Shown here piece by piece: positions 34,404-45,807 of a stretch of DNA of 58,219 bases (the stretch's first letter is position 1; every line of letters starts with the position of its first letter). Under the pieces are notes generated by a model. It ran no database searches. It was given only the letters and a program-made list of their open reading frames with translations, and was not told the origin of the DNA. Made by a program: the position numbers and the translations under genes. The stretch lies in assembly GCF_000003815.2 (NCBI RefSeq), contig NC_049984.1, forward strand, positions 21,331,675 to 21,389,893, written 5' to 3'. This DNA is from Branchiostoma floridae. Its lineage: Eukaryota; Chordata; Leptocardii; Amphioxiformes; Branchiostomatidae.

Positions 34404-35551
34404 TTTATGGTTTTCAATTCCCGTCAAAACTCAACTACGCCGTACTTCGGCCAACTACGCCGTAATTTGCCGAGCTACGCCGTAGTTCACAGAAATGGAT
34501 CCGATACAGATTAACTTTCTGAAGTACGCCGTAGTTACCGCCATGCCAGTGAAGTACGGCCTGACTCAACTACAATCGGGCCAGTAATTCACACAACTTG
34601 CTCCAATACGACTCAGCTTTCCCAAGTACGTCGTAGTTGCCTGACATACGGTACCGGTCTGAGTCAACTACGTCGTAATAATCCTAGCCTGACTAAATCG
34701 CGCTGCTAGCCCGGCAGTAAACCACCCCCTCATTTACCCAAGCCAGTGGTGAGAGATTGTGTAAACACAGGTTAGTAATAACCCAAACTTTCAGCCATAC
34801 TGCGAAATAGCTGGACTACACACTGTCTCAGCCCATCAATTAGTGCTACCTCACCTTTACACATAACGTTACATGTACTCTCCACCGAACACACACTGCA
34901 CCGAGAAAAAAATTCAAGTCACATTCCGGTGCATCACCATTATGAAAATCAGAAGAACTCATTGAGGGTGGGGTTTTCGTCCGACGGTTTTATATATAAT
35001 CATCGGGGGAGATATCATAACATGTTTTCTAAAATAATAGCTTGCATGCTTTCAAGCTTTTCAAACCATGCGACGGAAGACATCCTTCATTCCTTCACCA
35101 AGAATCTGGACAGTAAATATGTTCTCACCTGTGACACAAAATTGGTGACAGTCTCAGAGATCTTCAAGGTTGCAGCGCTGACCTGCCCTGTTACACGTGA
35201 TCTGTGAATGCTGTCGAACCGGTTAAATGTCCTTCACTAATTGACTTGAGGCAAAATGTCCAAGGTCCGTGGGGAACGTAGATACTCATTGTACAAATCA
35301 GGATCTAACTTTAATAATGCATCGTTTCCCATGATGTATTACATATCCTTAGATATTACTTAGTCACGTGTATAAGGACTCTCATACACGAGACTCTCAT
35401 TACGGCGTAGTTCAGTCAGGCCGTACATCAGCCAACTACGGCGTACTTCAGGAAGGCCAGTTGTGTGAACTACGGCGTAGTTCGACAAAGTACGGCGTAG
35501 TTGGCTAAAGTACGGCGTAGTTTAGTTTTGACCGGAATAGAAAACCATAAA
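34404..35551. mobile_element. 1.15 kb inverted-repeat element with clustered TACGCCGTA motifs
   Basis: TTTATGGTTTTC...CAAAACTCAACTACGCCGTA at the left (34404-34450) is the reverse complement of the right end (35500-35551), with extended similarity over about 75 bases. About six ACTACGCCGTAGT-like motifs lie in the left ~280 bases, and about six in opposite orientation in the right ~170 bases. The ~700 bp middle is not repetitive and includes a 92-codon frame (34929-35207) of unknown nature. No transposase is recognisable, and target duplication is unclear. Confidence 0.75.
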
Positions 35552-35880
35552 GGTTGTCAGCATTATTGAGGTTCGACTATGTGCCTCAGAGCGGTGTGGT
35601 GCGAGGAAGTTGGGAAACTCAGAAAGAAGAAGGAATGTGGCCAACTTTAGCCAGATGGTGATTTGATTTTCCACCAATATGTCATAACATCAGCTGTTTA
35701 CACGGTACAAAAACGAGATGCACACTTTCCTCTGACAGCCTTACACCAACTGTAAGATGAATACTTGGCGCCAACCCCGTCTGCTAAAAAACAATTACCA
35801 TTGGCTACGAAAGAGACAACTAACAACTGTCCCTTATCGTAACGAAATCAGAACATCTGTATCGCCCATAAAACTTCTTA
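35552..35880. other. no gene seen
   Basis: Spacer without repeats or coding support that I can name. Confidence 0.5.
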
Positions 35881-37617
35881 TTATAAAGCACGATGCCTGT
35901 TCCAATATATCGCAAATATAGGGGTGATTTCTGATATTATTACATCAATTATAACGACAGATACGGCGCCCAAAATCTCATCGATTCGAGCTTTCATCAC
36001 ACCCCACCAACACAACAAGTATGAAACCAATCCATCCAGCCGTTCTTGAGTAATCTTGTACATAGACAGACAAAAACTCGGGGTTCCCCAAACAGCTATC
36101 ATAGAAATCACCTCACCATCTGCTTAGAGCTAAGCCCATTAACAAACACTTAAGGCACGATGCCTGTTCCAATATATTGCAAATATAGGGGTGATTTCTG
36201 ATACTTGCATCGTTTCACGACTGTGTACAGGCATACCAAACCATATGCGAATATCGCAAACGGGACATCAACTATAGTTGCCAAAATCACAGACTTTAAC
36301 CACTCATTTTCCAGGACAGGCAATATGTCATACATATTAGGTAAAACCGCAACTGTATACTTTGTCATAATATCACATACGAGAAAACCAAGGAATCAAC
36401 GTGCATCGTAGGACGACTGTGTACACCAGGCACACCAAACCATATATCAATATCGCAAACGGGAACAAAATATAGGTGCGAATACCACAGACCGTAACCA
36501 CTCATTTTCCAATACAGGCATTACTAGTATACGTATGTTCTACATACCGTGGGTAAAATTGCAACTGTTTGCTTTGTCTTTGTCATATGACATATGACAA
36601 ATTCAATAATGAAATAGAAGAAATACAATACAGGATACAAACACATCATCAACACAACCAAAAGGACATGAAATATTCGTCAACCAATACCTACATGTAG
36701 GATACGGGGACAAGTTGATGCCCGATGTATAATAATGCAAGTACTTACCAACACAACATCAGCATAAGCCTCGCGGAGCACAAAATCTAACAGCGCAAAC
36801 GAAGTATAACACACCAGGTCCCCAAAGGCACAAGTGGCTAAATACAAAGTTATTTATCATACTCAAATTGTCCAGCATCGGGAAACAGTTGCCCAGCATC
36901 GGGAAACAGTTGCTTTAAGGAGTTAACTGTTACATTACCCTAACCAGTTGCTATACGCAACAACTGTTCAGATAAGAGATTACCTAACACATCCACATAT
37001 TACATATGTCATACATCCAATTACATACTAACGAAACTTCCGCGTTACGCAATGCGCACCACAAAACATCTAACAACACAAACGAAATATAACACACTGC
37101 GTCCCCAAACGCACAAGTACATACAATGATACATGCAATTCATTATCACAATCAAAATTGTCCGCCTCCCAAAACAGATGATCTAGAATGTTGGGCTGGG
37201 CAAACAGCGGCACTAATGTGCCAACTGTTACAAATATTTCAAACAGTCCTAAGCAGACATAAATAAAACTACTGTGTTAACTGTTACAAATATTTCAAAC
37301 AGTCCTAAGCAGACATAAATAAAACTACTGGGGGTTCCCCAAACAGCTGTCATCTCACTATCTGCTTGCAGCAAAGCCCATTAACAAACACATAAAGCAC
37401 GATGCCTGTACCTATAAATCTCAAATATAGGGGTGATTTCTGATATTATTACATCGATTATAACGACAGATACGGCTCCCAAGATCTCATCGATTCGAGC
37501 TTTCACCACACCCCACCAACACAACAAGTATGAAACCAATCCATCCAGCCGTTCTTGAGTAATCTTGTACACAGACAGAGACACATAACAGAAAATATAA
37601 CCTCCATTCCATGACAT
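35881..37617 (-). repeat. segmentally duplicated block with membrane-helix-like minus-strand segments
   Basis: Three copies of a segment near 35885-35940, 36155-36205 and 37395-37445 share GCACGATGCCTG and AATATAGGGGTGATTTCTGA. The 35881-36070 and 37395-37570 copies agree over almost 200 bases. On the minus strand, two tandem segments read FAIFAYGLVCLYTVVKR (about 36205-36270) and FAILIYGLVCLVYTVVLR (about 36405-36465). Two others read CAFGDLVCYTSFALLDFVL (about 36770-36835, followed by a GTAAGT donor) and CAFGDAVCYISFVLLDVL (about 37065-37120). These look like duplicated exons of a multi-pass membrane protein, now broken, but no full gene can be assembled. Confidence 0.4.
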
Positions 37618-38235
37618 TTCATGGAGGTAAAAATTGCTTTTCTAAAGAAAAAAGACAGGATCGTTGACTGCTATTTGTAGCTCCCCTTGCTTAAACAAAG
37701 ATTTTACCAAAATGACTGTACCAAACATTACCATAGTATGATGCTTTCTGCGCTAATCTGGTGTAGAAAAGCTACCTTCTTTTAAATGTTCCTACAGTAG
37801 GTACGTGCTATTATACCGAAGTGATGTATCCAATACTGTAAATCATTTCGAAGCGAAAAGGGTAAAGTGTAGTGTTACTGTAATGTTTGGTACCTGCGCT
37901 GTAATACATGACCAAAAGGTAGAAAAATAAGGAGCCAATGTTGCTATCTTTCCTTCAACTTCTTAAAATCAAGTATTAATATGTATGTATGTTGATAGAC
38001 TGGGATTATCCTGATTAGTCAGGTACTAGGTAGGTTTGACCTCAAATTGAGCTGATTTTTCGAATCCGAATCTAAAATCGCTAATTTGCACATTTCAATG
38101 AGAACGAGTGTCTCATGTCCTCTGCGCATCGCTCTTCTCGCTTTGGTTTTAATCCGAACATAAACTTAGGACCCTGTTATTGAAATCATAATACGTTTTA
38201 TGTATCTTGGTACCATTTCTATAATTTTTCTCCAG

Positions 38236-38289
38236 ACACCAGATCCGGTCCGCAAGACCAGACTGATTGTTCCTACACCTCCGGAGCAG
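38236..38289 (+). CDS. tail-motif exon 1
   Basis: 18 codons, DTRSGPQDQTDCSYTSGA. Acceptor TTCTCCAG, donor GCAG|GTAAGT. The most diverged unit. Confidence 0.55.
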
Positions 38290-41200
38290 GTAAGTCGTTT
38301 TCAAAACTTAGTCCACTTACGGAGCCATGTTCTCGTCTCGTATTTTAGCTGTCGCTTTGGTTCTAAGTTGACTGCTGTACCTCAAAACGCGTTTTAACCG
38401 TCAGCGTTATATTAAACCACAAAAGTCTTTAACGGGATCCGCAATATGCACTTTGTATGAACGATGTGGTCATTTTCGATACTCCAATTGTAGTAGTAGT
38501 AGTATTTAGCGACATTAAAAGATAACAGTAGTTAATAGTTGGAATACAAATTCGAAGTACATTTCTGACGAATTTGTTACATTTAAAGAATTCTGCTTTT
38601 CATAGGCTTGGAATTTGAATTTATCGTAAGTCACCACGATGAGGCATTAATAGTGGAAGTGTCGCTGAGGAGTTAAGTTCAGCTAGAGTTCAGTTCAGCT
38701 ACAATTATCTGTTAGTAAACTTAATTGTCCCAACATTTCTGCAGATACTATATGGTTAAATGTTTGTTATTTTCCCAGACACCACATACAGTCAGCAGAA
38801 TCAAACTGATTGTACTCCCAGCCCTATATACGATAAAGGTAAAACGTTTCAAAGTGTCCTTAGGGCTTTTCTGGTCTCGCTCTGTAGTTTTTGCTTTGGT
38901 TTTATGTCGACTGTACTTAAGAAACCTGTCATAATCTTCGACACACCGTCAAATAGAATAATTTAATATATATGTATATATAATATATATAATATATATA
39001 ATGAATATTTAATATATTAAATGTAGCTTTAAATTACACAATATGTTAATGATATAATGCAATAAAACCCTGAAACCCCATAATTACCTTTGCCAGAATG
39101 GCTAAGGTTATGTTTTAGGCTTGTGAGTCTGTGTGTGTGTGTGTGTGTTAACAGCATAACTCGAGAAGCCTTAGATGGATCCCGATGATATTTGGTAGGT
39201 GGATAGGGGTCGGGAAAACGAAGGTCAATTTCGATAATGGGCCCCCTAGCGGCTTGCTAAGGTACTGCAGCGGAAACTCATTTTTTTATATCTCGTGTTC
39301 TGGACATGCTGGTTATGATTTTTGAGTGGTAGGTAGCCCTTGGGGCAGAGAGTAAGTACTTCAAGTTTGGACCCCCTAGCGGCTTGTTTGGAACTGCAGT
39401 CGCCGATTTCCTTTCAAACTTTGGACGAGAATAACTCGAGAACGTGTTGATGGATCGTCACGATTTGTGGTATGTAGATAGCCCAAGTAACAATGTACAT
39501 TATGGAATACTAATTATGCAAATCAGTAACTTATTTGCATAATCAATGAGGAAAGTTTATAAATCCGCTGCATTTCATGATAGGACTTTCAAACTTGTCA
39601 CATATATAGATGAGAAAGAGAGAAATATCAATGCATATTAATTATGCAAATGACGACCTCATTTACATAATCAATGAGAAAATATAAACGTGTTGACGGA
39701 TCGTCATGATTTTTGGTATGTAGATAGCCAAAGGGAAGACTTACATGATGGAATTCTAATTATGCAAATCGACAGCTAATTTGCATAGTTAATAAGGAAA
39801 GTTTGTAAATCCACTGCATTCCTTTATAGGACTTTCAAACTTGTCACACTTGTAGCTGAGAAAGAAAGAAATATCTATTTATATTAATTATGCAGATGAT
39901 GATCTCATTTGCATAATTAATGGCAAAATATGAACATGTTGACGGATCGTCATGATTTTTGGTATGTAGATATCCTAAGTAAAAACTTACATAATGAGAT
40001 ACTTATTATATAGATTAACAATTTGCATGATTAATGCGGAAAGTTGATAAATCCACTGCATTCCGTGATAGGACTTTCAAACTTGACACATATGGAACTG
40101 AGAAAGATGGCAGAGAGTAAGAGGTGTATGTTTGGGTCCGGTAAGGTCTTTTCTTGAACTGCAGGAGCCGGTTTAGTTTCCTACTTTGAAAGAGAATAAG
40201 TCAAGAAGCGATGAAAAGATCATCATGATGTTCAACGATGTTTGCCGCCTTGTGTATATAGCGCGTGCCGAACATTGCCTGCTTATTTCTTCAGTTGCAA
40301 ACAAGCTGCAACACCTTTGACGTTTGACCGCTATTAACCTACGCTGGGTAATACATGAATGAGATTAAACGTTTTCTATCATGGCTCTTTCTATCATTTG
40401 CAAATGTCACCCGGGAAAATGTCAGAAATTTCCATTCAATAATGATATATTGCAAAATTTGGTGGCATTGAAGCATTTTATGCCACCTATTTAATCACAT
40501 CTTTTATCAAATTTCATCTTGTACCACTGAGGTTACGGGCAGTGAGTGAGTGAGTGAGTGAGTGAGTGAGTGAGTGAGTGAGTGAGTTTTTTATTAATTT
40601 TTTTCTTGGTTCGTAGACTGTTTTCGAATATTCGTTTTAAATATTTAGCAACCAAACCGATTACATGTACACATAAATTGTCTCGTTGTGGGTGGTGTTA
40701 CCTAACGTACATGAGTTGCTTCCATCTTCGGTGTCTGATGTTGTGATGTAAGGCTTCATATTTCTTTGAGTCTGGGACGGCTCTGGAGTAAACAAGCGCC
40801 TTGCCAGTTTTTTTTTTTTTTTTGCTGTCAAAACCTGACAAGCGGCATGATGTTGGGAGGGCACCACCAGTCTATGACTGGGGACACAGGTGCTGGGATC
40901 TTTTGCGATTTTGTTAAGATAGTCTTTTACGTTTCTTATCTAGTTAATGTCATTCAAATCTACCCTTTGGCTTAAAAGCCCCTTTACCCTGTCGAATACT
41001 GAAAAAATATCCTAGTACATAAACTACTTCCGCTTCTATAACTACTACTACTTCTACAGCAGACAGCGGTTTAACATTTTATCTAAATGTGTCATACAAC
41101 GATGTTTTAAGACAAGTTTGTTGTTAGATTTGCGACAAAAAGGACCTTGATTCACTGAAGGTAAGAGATGACAATACGCCGAGTTTCTATTAAGTCTCTT

Positions 41201-44197
41201 GTGACAACACTGCGCGAAAATAGGAATTTACCAATAGGGTTAAATGCCAGGTCAAAAAGAAAACATCATCAGGTATACCAGGCATTTATCGCTTTGGTAA
41301 ATACTAGTACCACTTTTTTTCTGCAAGTAGCTACCAGTATTACTGTAACATTTCTGTATTTTTTCCAAGACGCCACACCCATGGAGAACCCTACGTACGC
41401 CCCCGGAGAAGGTAAAACGTCCTGTCATTGTCGCGCTTTGTTTTTACCACTTAAGTTTTGATTCGACATCTGTACTTAGGAAACATTTTTACATGGCATT
41501 GTTAACTTCAACACGCAGTCAAACGAGTTTGGCAAGCCATTGGGAATTAACGGTTTTATTCAATTCTAAGGCAAAGTTGGTAGTCGCGGTCGTTTTGACA
41601 TTTCTGTAATTTTCCTTGAGGCATCACATCCATGGAACAAGATCAGAGTAATTGTATACCCATCTCTATGTACACCTTTGGAACAGGTAAGACATTTCGG
41701 CTCGCTCCCATTGAAATTCTCATTGAAATGTAACAAATGCTGTCGCCTACCTTTGTGACTTGATATGGAGCAAATTACAGACAGCATCAATCCTTCATTT
41801 TTCAACTAAACCTATGACGTTTTGCAAAAGATGCACCACAATCTACTCTGAGTAATACATTAATACATAAACGAGATAAAAAGTTTTCTATCATGACTCC
41901 GTCTATCATTTTGCAAATGTCACCCGAGAAAATGTCAGAAATTTCCATTCAATAATGATATATTGCTAATTACTATGATTTTTATGTCTTATGTCAGGTA
42001 TGTGCTGAAACAGGCCTCTTCTCTACCGTACCGAATACTTGAAGATACTTCTTATACTACTACTACAAATGTATTAGTACTACGACAACTACTACCAATA
42101 TAGTCAAGGAGAATATACATAAGACCTTATTACCTTCGCAACAATGGTGGAAGGTCATGTTTTAGGCGTGTGTGTCTATGTGTCAACAACATAACTCGAG
42201 AAGCCCTCAATGGATCCTGATGATATTTGGTAGGTGGGTAGTTCCATGCAGTGGATAACTCAAGAAAGGAAAAACGGACAACGGACCTCAGAAAATTGTG
42301 TACAAAATCAAATACTTATTATGCAAAATAGTGTACATTTGCTTAACTAATGAGAACATAATATCATATTAGTTTTTTACTGTCTCTCTTGTCCCGTACA
42401 TGATATGGTCTTGACATTTGGTTGGTAGACAGTTTTTAGACCCTAACATTTAATTTTGGATCTGCAGGGACGTTTTTGTCATGACATTCCAATGAGAAGA
42501 ACTGCAAAAAGCAACGACGGATTGTCATCATTTTAGGCATGAATGTAGCTTAGGCAAGGACGTTCATGTTGATATACATGTTATGCAAATAAGGATTTAA
42601 TTTGAAAAATCAATGAGGAAATTGTATAATTCCATTGTTTTTAATAAATGGAATTCAATAAATGTAACAGATGTAGATTATGATAGATGGAACATAAGCA
42701 GATACCAAATATGGACCGAGGAACTGATTTGCATAATCTATGTCTACAGACATCATTCTACGTATCAAACCTAGTATATTTGGCGAAGGAATGTGTTCGT
42801 GGAGTTTTTTATGCAACGATAATTTACAAAACGTAGTCAAATTTGAAGTAGAACGGTGTTTATGTTTATGTTTATGCTTAGCAAGAATAATGTGCCAAGC
42901 TTCTGTCAATGAGTAGAATCATGTTTTCCTTTTATTTCACTGGGTCTTTCTTAAATTTTGTTCTAACTGTAAGTGACACTCGGATTACCCGTTGGTATAC
43001 TTCATTACTCTAGCATTTCCACATTTGTACATTTTTGTAAATTTCCTCCAGACAATACACCCATGGAGGAGCCTCGGACTGATAGGCAGGAATGTGTCGA
43101 CGCCGATGCCAGTTTTCCCAATCCCATGTACGAATCTGGAGCAAGTAAAAAGTCTGCTAACACCTACCCACCTACCAAATGATAATTGGTAGGTGGGTAG
43201 GTGTTTGGAAAACAACGGAGAAGTTCGATAATTGGCTCCTAGCGACTTTGTAACAGACCGGTGCAATGATCATGTGGATGATTGGGCTATTGAAATGGAG
43301 ATGGGCGCCGCCCTCTGCACTGTGTCTGGTGCCGAATGATTTTAACTAACCTAAGCAACGGAAATTCCGTTTCTGATATCTTGTGTTCTGGACATGTTGT
43401 GGTCGTGATTTTTGAGTGGTAGATAGCTCTTTATGCAGTGCTGTACGTTGGCCACCAGGGGTTTGTTTGAAACTTGAGTCGCTGATTCTTTCAAACTTTG
43501 GGCGAGAATAAGAACGTGTTGATAGATTGTCATGATTTTTAGTCTGTAGTTAGTCTTAGTGATGACCTATATAATAAGATACTAATTATGCAAATCAATA
43601 GCTGATTTGCCTAATTAATGTTTATCAATCCACTGCATTCCATGATAGGACGCTCTAACTTGTCACATATGTAACTGATGAAATAGAGAAATTTCTATTT
43701 TCTACAAATGGTTTGTTGTTGTTTATCGTCAAATAGCTTTTAGGCAATAAAAACATGGCGTAAGATGCAGAAATTTCATACTTCATATTGTACAAGGTAA
43801 GTGTGATTTTTAGTTGGTCAGGCACCGGTTAACTTATTGACACCGGCATTTCTGCAAGTGACTTCATGCATACTTTTAAATTGGCCAGACACCACACCCA
43901 TGGAGGAACCTCAGACTGACTGGCAGGCACAAGCTGACGCCGCTGTAAACGTCTCCGACCCTATGTACGCCTCCATACCAGGTATAGTTTAAGTCCGCTT
44001 ACGACGTTTTTTTTTTCAGTCTCTCTGTTTGTGATTGGTTCGAAGTCTACTGCCGTAGATTTACAATATACACCGGTCCTTGATGTGCTGTCATTTTCCA
44101 ACAGACGCCACACCCATGGAGCAGGAGCAGGCTGATTCGCAGGACCTTGCCCACGCCGCTGCGAGCGGAAACAACCCTGCGTTCGATCCAGCAGCAG
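38236..44197 (+). CDS. array of seven phase 1-1 exons encoding NPxY-like tail motifs (partial gene)
   Basis: Seven exons (38236-38289, 38779-38838, 41370-41411, 41621-41686, 43052-43144, 43889-43981, 44105-44197) all start after one codon base and end after one, so any subset can be joined without a frame change. The last three are exactly 93 bases. Most begin D-x-T-P-M-E; they end with SPIYDKG, NPTYAPGEG, ISMYTFGTG, NPMYESGA, DPMYASIPG and NPAFDPAAG in turn. The same NPMY/NPTY motif occurs in the cytoplasmic tail of the convergent receptor gene at 45808-50284, so these are probably tail exons of a paralogue; that is inference. No start exon, membrane helix or extracellular domain was found on this strand. 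Introns hold copies of one dispersed repeat, consistent with segmental duplication of exon plus repeat. Confidence 0.65.
38779..38838 (+). CDS. tail-motif exon 2
   Basis: 20 codons, DTTYSQQNQTDCTPSPIYDK. Acceptor TTTCCCAG, donor AAAG|GTAAAA. Confidence 0.6.
39110..40240. repeat. dispersed repeat family R1 (octamer-rich), copy 1
   Basis: Contains AACAGCATAACTCGAGAAGC, GGATCCCGATGATATTTGGT and four sub-blocks with TTAATTATGCAAATGA...TCATTTGCATAATTA-like inverted pairs of ATGCAAAT. Related copies lie at 42132-42830, 43186-43720 and 56041-56430. Confidence 0.75.
40310..40460. repeat. segmental duplicate, copy 1
   Basis: GAGAAAATGTCAGAAATTTCC-like sequence, AAACGTTTTCTATCATGGCTC and CATTCAATAATGATATATTG match 41815-41975 in order. 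This supports duplication of a unit containing one tail exon. Confidence 0.75.
40541..40586. repeat. (GTGA)n microsatellite
   Basis: About eleven GTGA units. Confidence 0.97.
41370..41411 (+). CDS. tail-motif exon 3
   Basis: 14 codons, DATPMENPTYAPGE, a short unit with a canonical NPTY. Acceptor TTTTCCAAG, donor GAAG|GTAAAA. Confidence 0.65.
41621..41686 (+). CDS. tail-motif exon 4
   Basis: 22 codons, GITSMEQDQSN...ISMYTFGT. Acceptor TTCCTTGAG, donor ACAG|GTAAGA. Confidence 0.58.
41815..41975. repeat. segmental duplicate, copy 2
   Basis: Matches 40310-40460. Followed, as in copy 1, by a short triplet-rich tract with ACTACTACTAC (about 42047, compare about 41042). Confidence 0.72.
42132..42830. 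repeat. dispersed repeat family R1, copy 2
   Basis: AACAACATAACTCGAGAAGC, GGATCCTGATGATATTTGGT and, near the end, TTTGGCGAAGGAATGTGTTCGTGGAG align with the other copies. Confidence 0.65.
43052..43144 (+). CDS. tail-motif exon 5
   Basis: 31 codons, DNTPMEEPRTDRQE...FPNPMYESGA. Acceptor TCCTCCAG, donor GCAA|GTAAAA. Confidence 0.68.
43186..43720. repeat. dispersed repeat family R1, copy 3
   Basis: GGTAGGTGGGTAGGTGTTTGG, TTGTGTTCTGGACATG, GATTTTTGAGTGGTAG and AATTATGCAAATCAATAGC match copy 1 in order. Confidence 0.65.
43889..43981 (+). CDS. tail-motif exon 6
   Basis: 31 codons, DTTPMEEPQTDWQA...VSDPMYASIP. Acceptor TTGGCCAG, donor CCAG|GTATAG. Confidence 0.66.
44105..44197 (+). CDS. tail-motif exon 7 (Tyr replaced by Phe)
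   Basis: 31 codons, DATPMEQEQADSQD...GNNPAFDPAA. Acceptor TTCCAACAG, donor GCAG|GTAAAA. The tyrosine of the motif is Phe here. Confidence 0.66.
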
Positions 44198-44244
44198 GTA
44201 AAACGTTTTCAGTTCCGATTATACTAAGACCATGTTGATTTGAC

Positions 44245-44444
44245 TATACGAGCGATCGCGATGATGTCACGGTGACGCAGTGGTAGGCAAAAAGTAGGTG
44301 TTTGGCAAACGATTTCTTTACATATTAACCGGTAATTTGATCTGATAATTTGAATATCAATTTTTAATCCAATCTACTGACGTCCTGGTAGGCACTAACC
44401 GCCGAATACCCCGGATATAAACAACAACAGCGATCGCTCGTATA
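44245..44444. mobile_element. 200 bp MITE with 15 bp perfect inverted repeats
   Basis: TATACGAGCGATCGC at 44245-44259 is exactly inverted at 44430-44444. The outer TA may be a target duplication. It lies 47 bases after tail-motif exon 7. Confidence 0.75.
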
Positions 44445-44774
44445 TGGATAACATCCTCTGTGAAACCCAAAACTAATGCGAGCGTGCGAAATGTTTCACC
44501 CAAAAAGAATGTCAAGAATGTCATCAGTGATGTTAACGGATTATCTATATCAATCTTTATTGCAAATTCATGCCCGAGGGCTAATTGCATACAAAGTAAA
44601 GTAGTAGTGATGTTTTCTCACCTTGTTCATATGGAAAGATGATCAACAATGGAATTCACAGCTTTGTTTAAATGTTCCGATAGCAACGGTCTTTAATCCT
44701 AGCATGACGCTATTTTATTTTGTTGATTTATCTTTAAGCACCTTTATTCATTAACTGGCAAAATAGTTACTGTA

Positions 44775-45000
44775 AATGCAGAAATGTTCGCGGTGGATTA
44801 ATGTTCGCAGTTTTCGCGTTGGCCATGTCACCGCGAATTTAAAACCACCTATTTTGGTAAAGGGTGAATTCTATTTGCAAAATTCTATTTCGTATTTCCG
44901 ACAACATTCACGAAAATAGCGTTTTATGTACATTCTTAAAAACTATGTCAAAAACCACATTTGACTAGTTCCAAAAGTATGCAAAACTATACAATAAAAT
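44775..45000. repeat. dispersed repeat with ATGTTCGCGGTGG motif
   Basis: TACTGTAAATGCAGAAATGTTCGCGGTGG...ACCGCGAATTTAAA has the look of a known type of invertebrate dispersed repeat. No second copy is in the window. Confidence 0.35.
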
Positions 45001-45417
45001 GCAAAAGATGAACATAGCTCGAAGTGGCAATTATTTCACCCGCTTGAGCCTTGTGTACAGAGAACCGCTAATTCATTTCAAAATATTACCGCGTTTATGA
45101 TTATCTCTCAAGAACTTCACTTCCAACATTGCTGTATTGTCTTGCTTTCAATCTAAAAGGGACGCAAACTGGAAAACTACATTAGTCAATTACAGACATT
45201 CAATTGAATGCAAGGTAATGGTATATAAAATACCATAAAGAAAGTGTAAATTACATGTTTTGAGTAATCTTCACAACACTCCACACCTACCTTCTATTCA
45301 TCACTATACGTACCTTATGATGAATTGTTGCAAGGTACTAATGCTTAGTTTAAGGATACAAGCGTGTAAAGGTACTCTTGTCGCTCAATTTGTTTTCATC
45401 ATAGGTATCTCAATTTC

Positions 45418-45589
45418 TAGCCTCTATCAGGCTTCGTGGATCGGTGGTCTAATTGTAGAAATTGGCCAGAAAAAAACATTATTCGTGGTGAGGATAATGT
45501 TTTTTTTTTCTTGCCGGCCGACTCCCCTAGCGTACTATTGAGTCTGTTTTTCAATTAGACCACCGATCCACGAAGCCTGGTATAGGCTA
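45418..45589. mobile_element. 172 bp MITE with 38 bp inverted repeats and 9 bp target duplication
   Basis: TAGCCTCTATCAGGCTTCGT...GGTCTAATTG at 45418-45455 is inverted at 45552-45589 with only a few mismatches. The 9-bp CTCAATTTC directly flanks both ends (45409-45417 and 45590-45598). A 9-base duplication suggests a Mutator-like or related transposase; family not assigned. Confidence 0.9.
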
Positions 45590-45807
45590 CTCAATTTCAA
45601 CAAATTCCATTCAAGGCACTTAAATCATAGTTGATGACAGTACGATAATTCACATTTAGTAGATTATTCTAACTGACGTACATTACGATTATTTGTAGAA
45701 AAAAGGAAACTAAAGTTCTACAACAATGAAAAACTTAAGTCTCATCGTTCAAAGCTTTACGGAGCCACTGTAAAGGAACCTTGTAGGTTAGAAAAACTCC
45801 ATTAAGG

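Noticed and set aside
34929-35207. 92-codon frame inside the TACGCCGTA element
   Set aside because: No transposase or other motif; codon usage not distinctive.
45260-45541. Plus-strand frame with a hydrophobic stretch that might give the tail-motif gene a membrane helix
   Set aside because: It runs into the MITE at 45418, and no phase 1 acceptor precedes the hydrophobic part.
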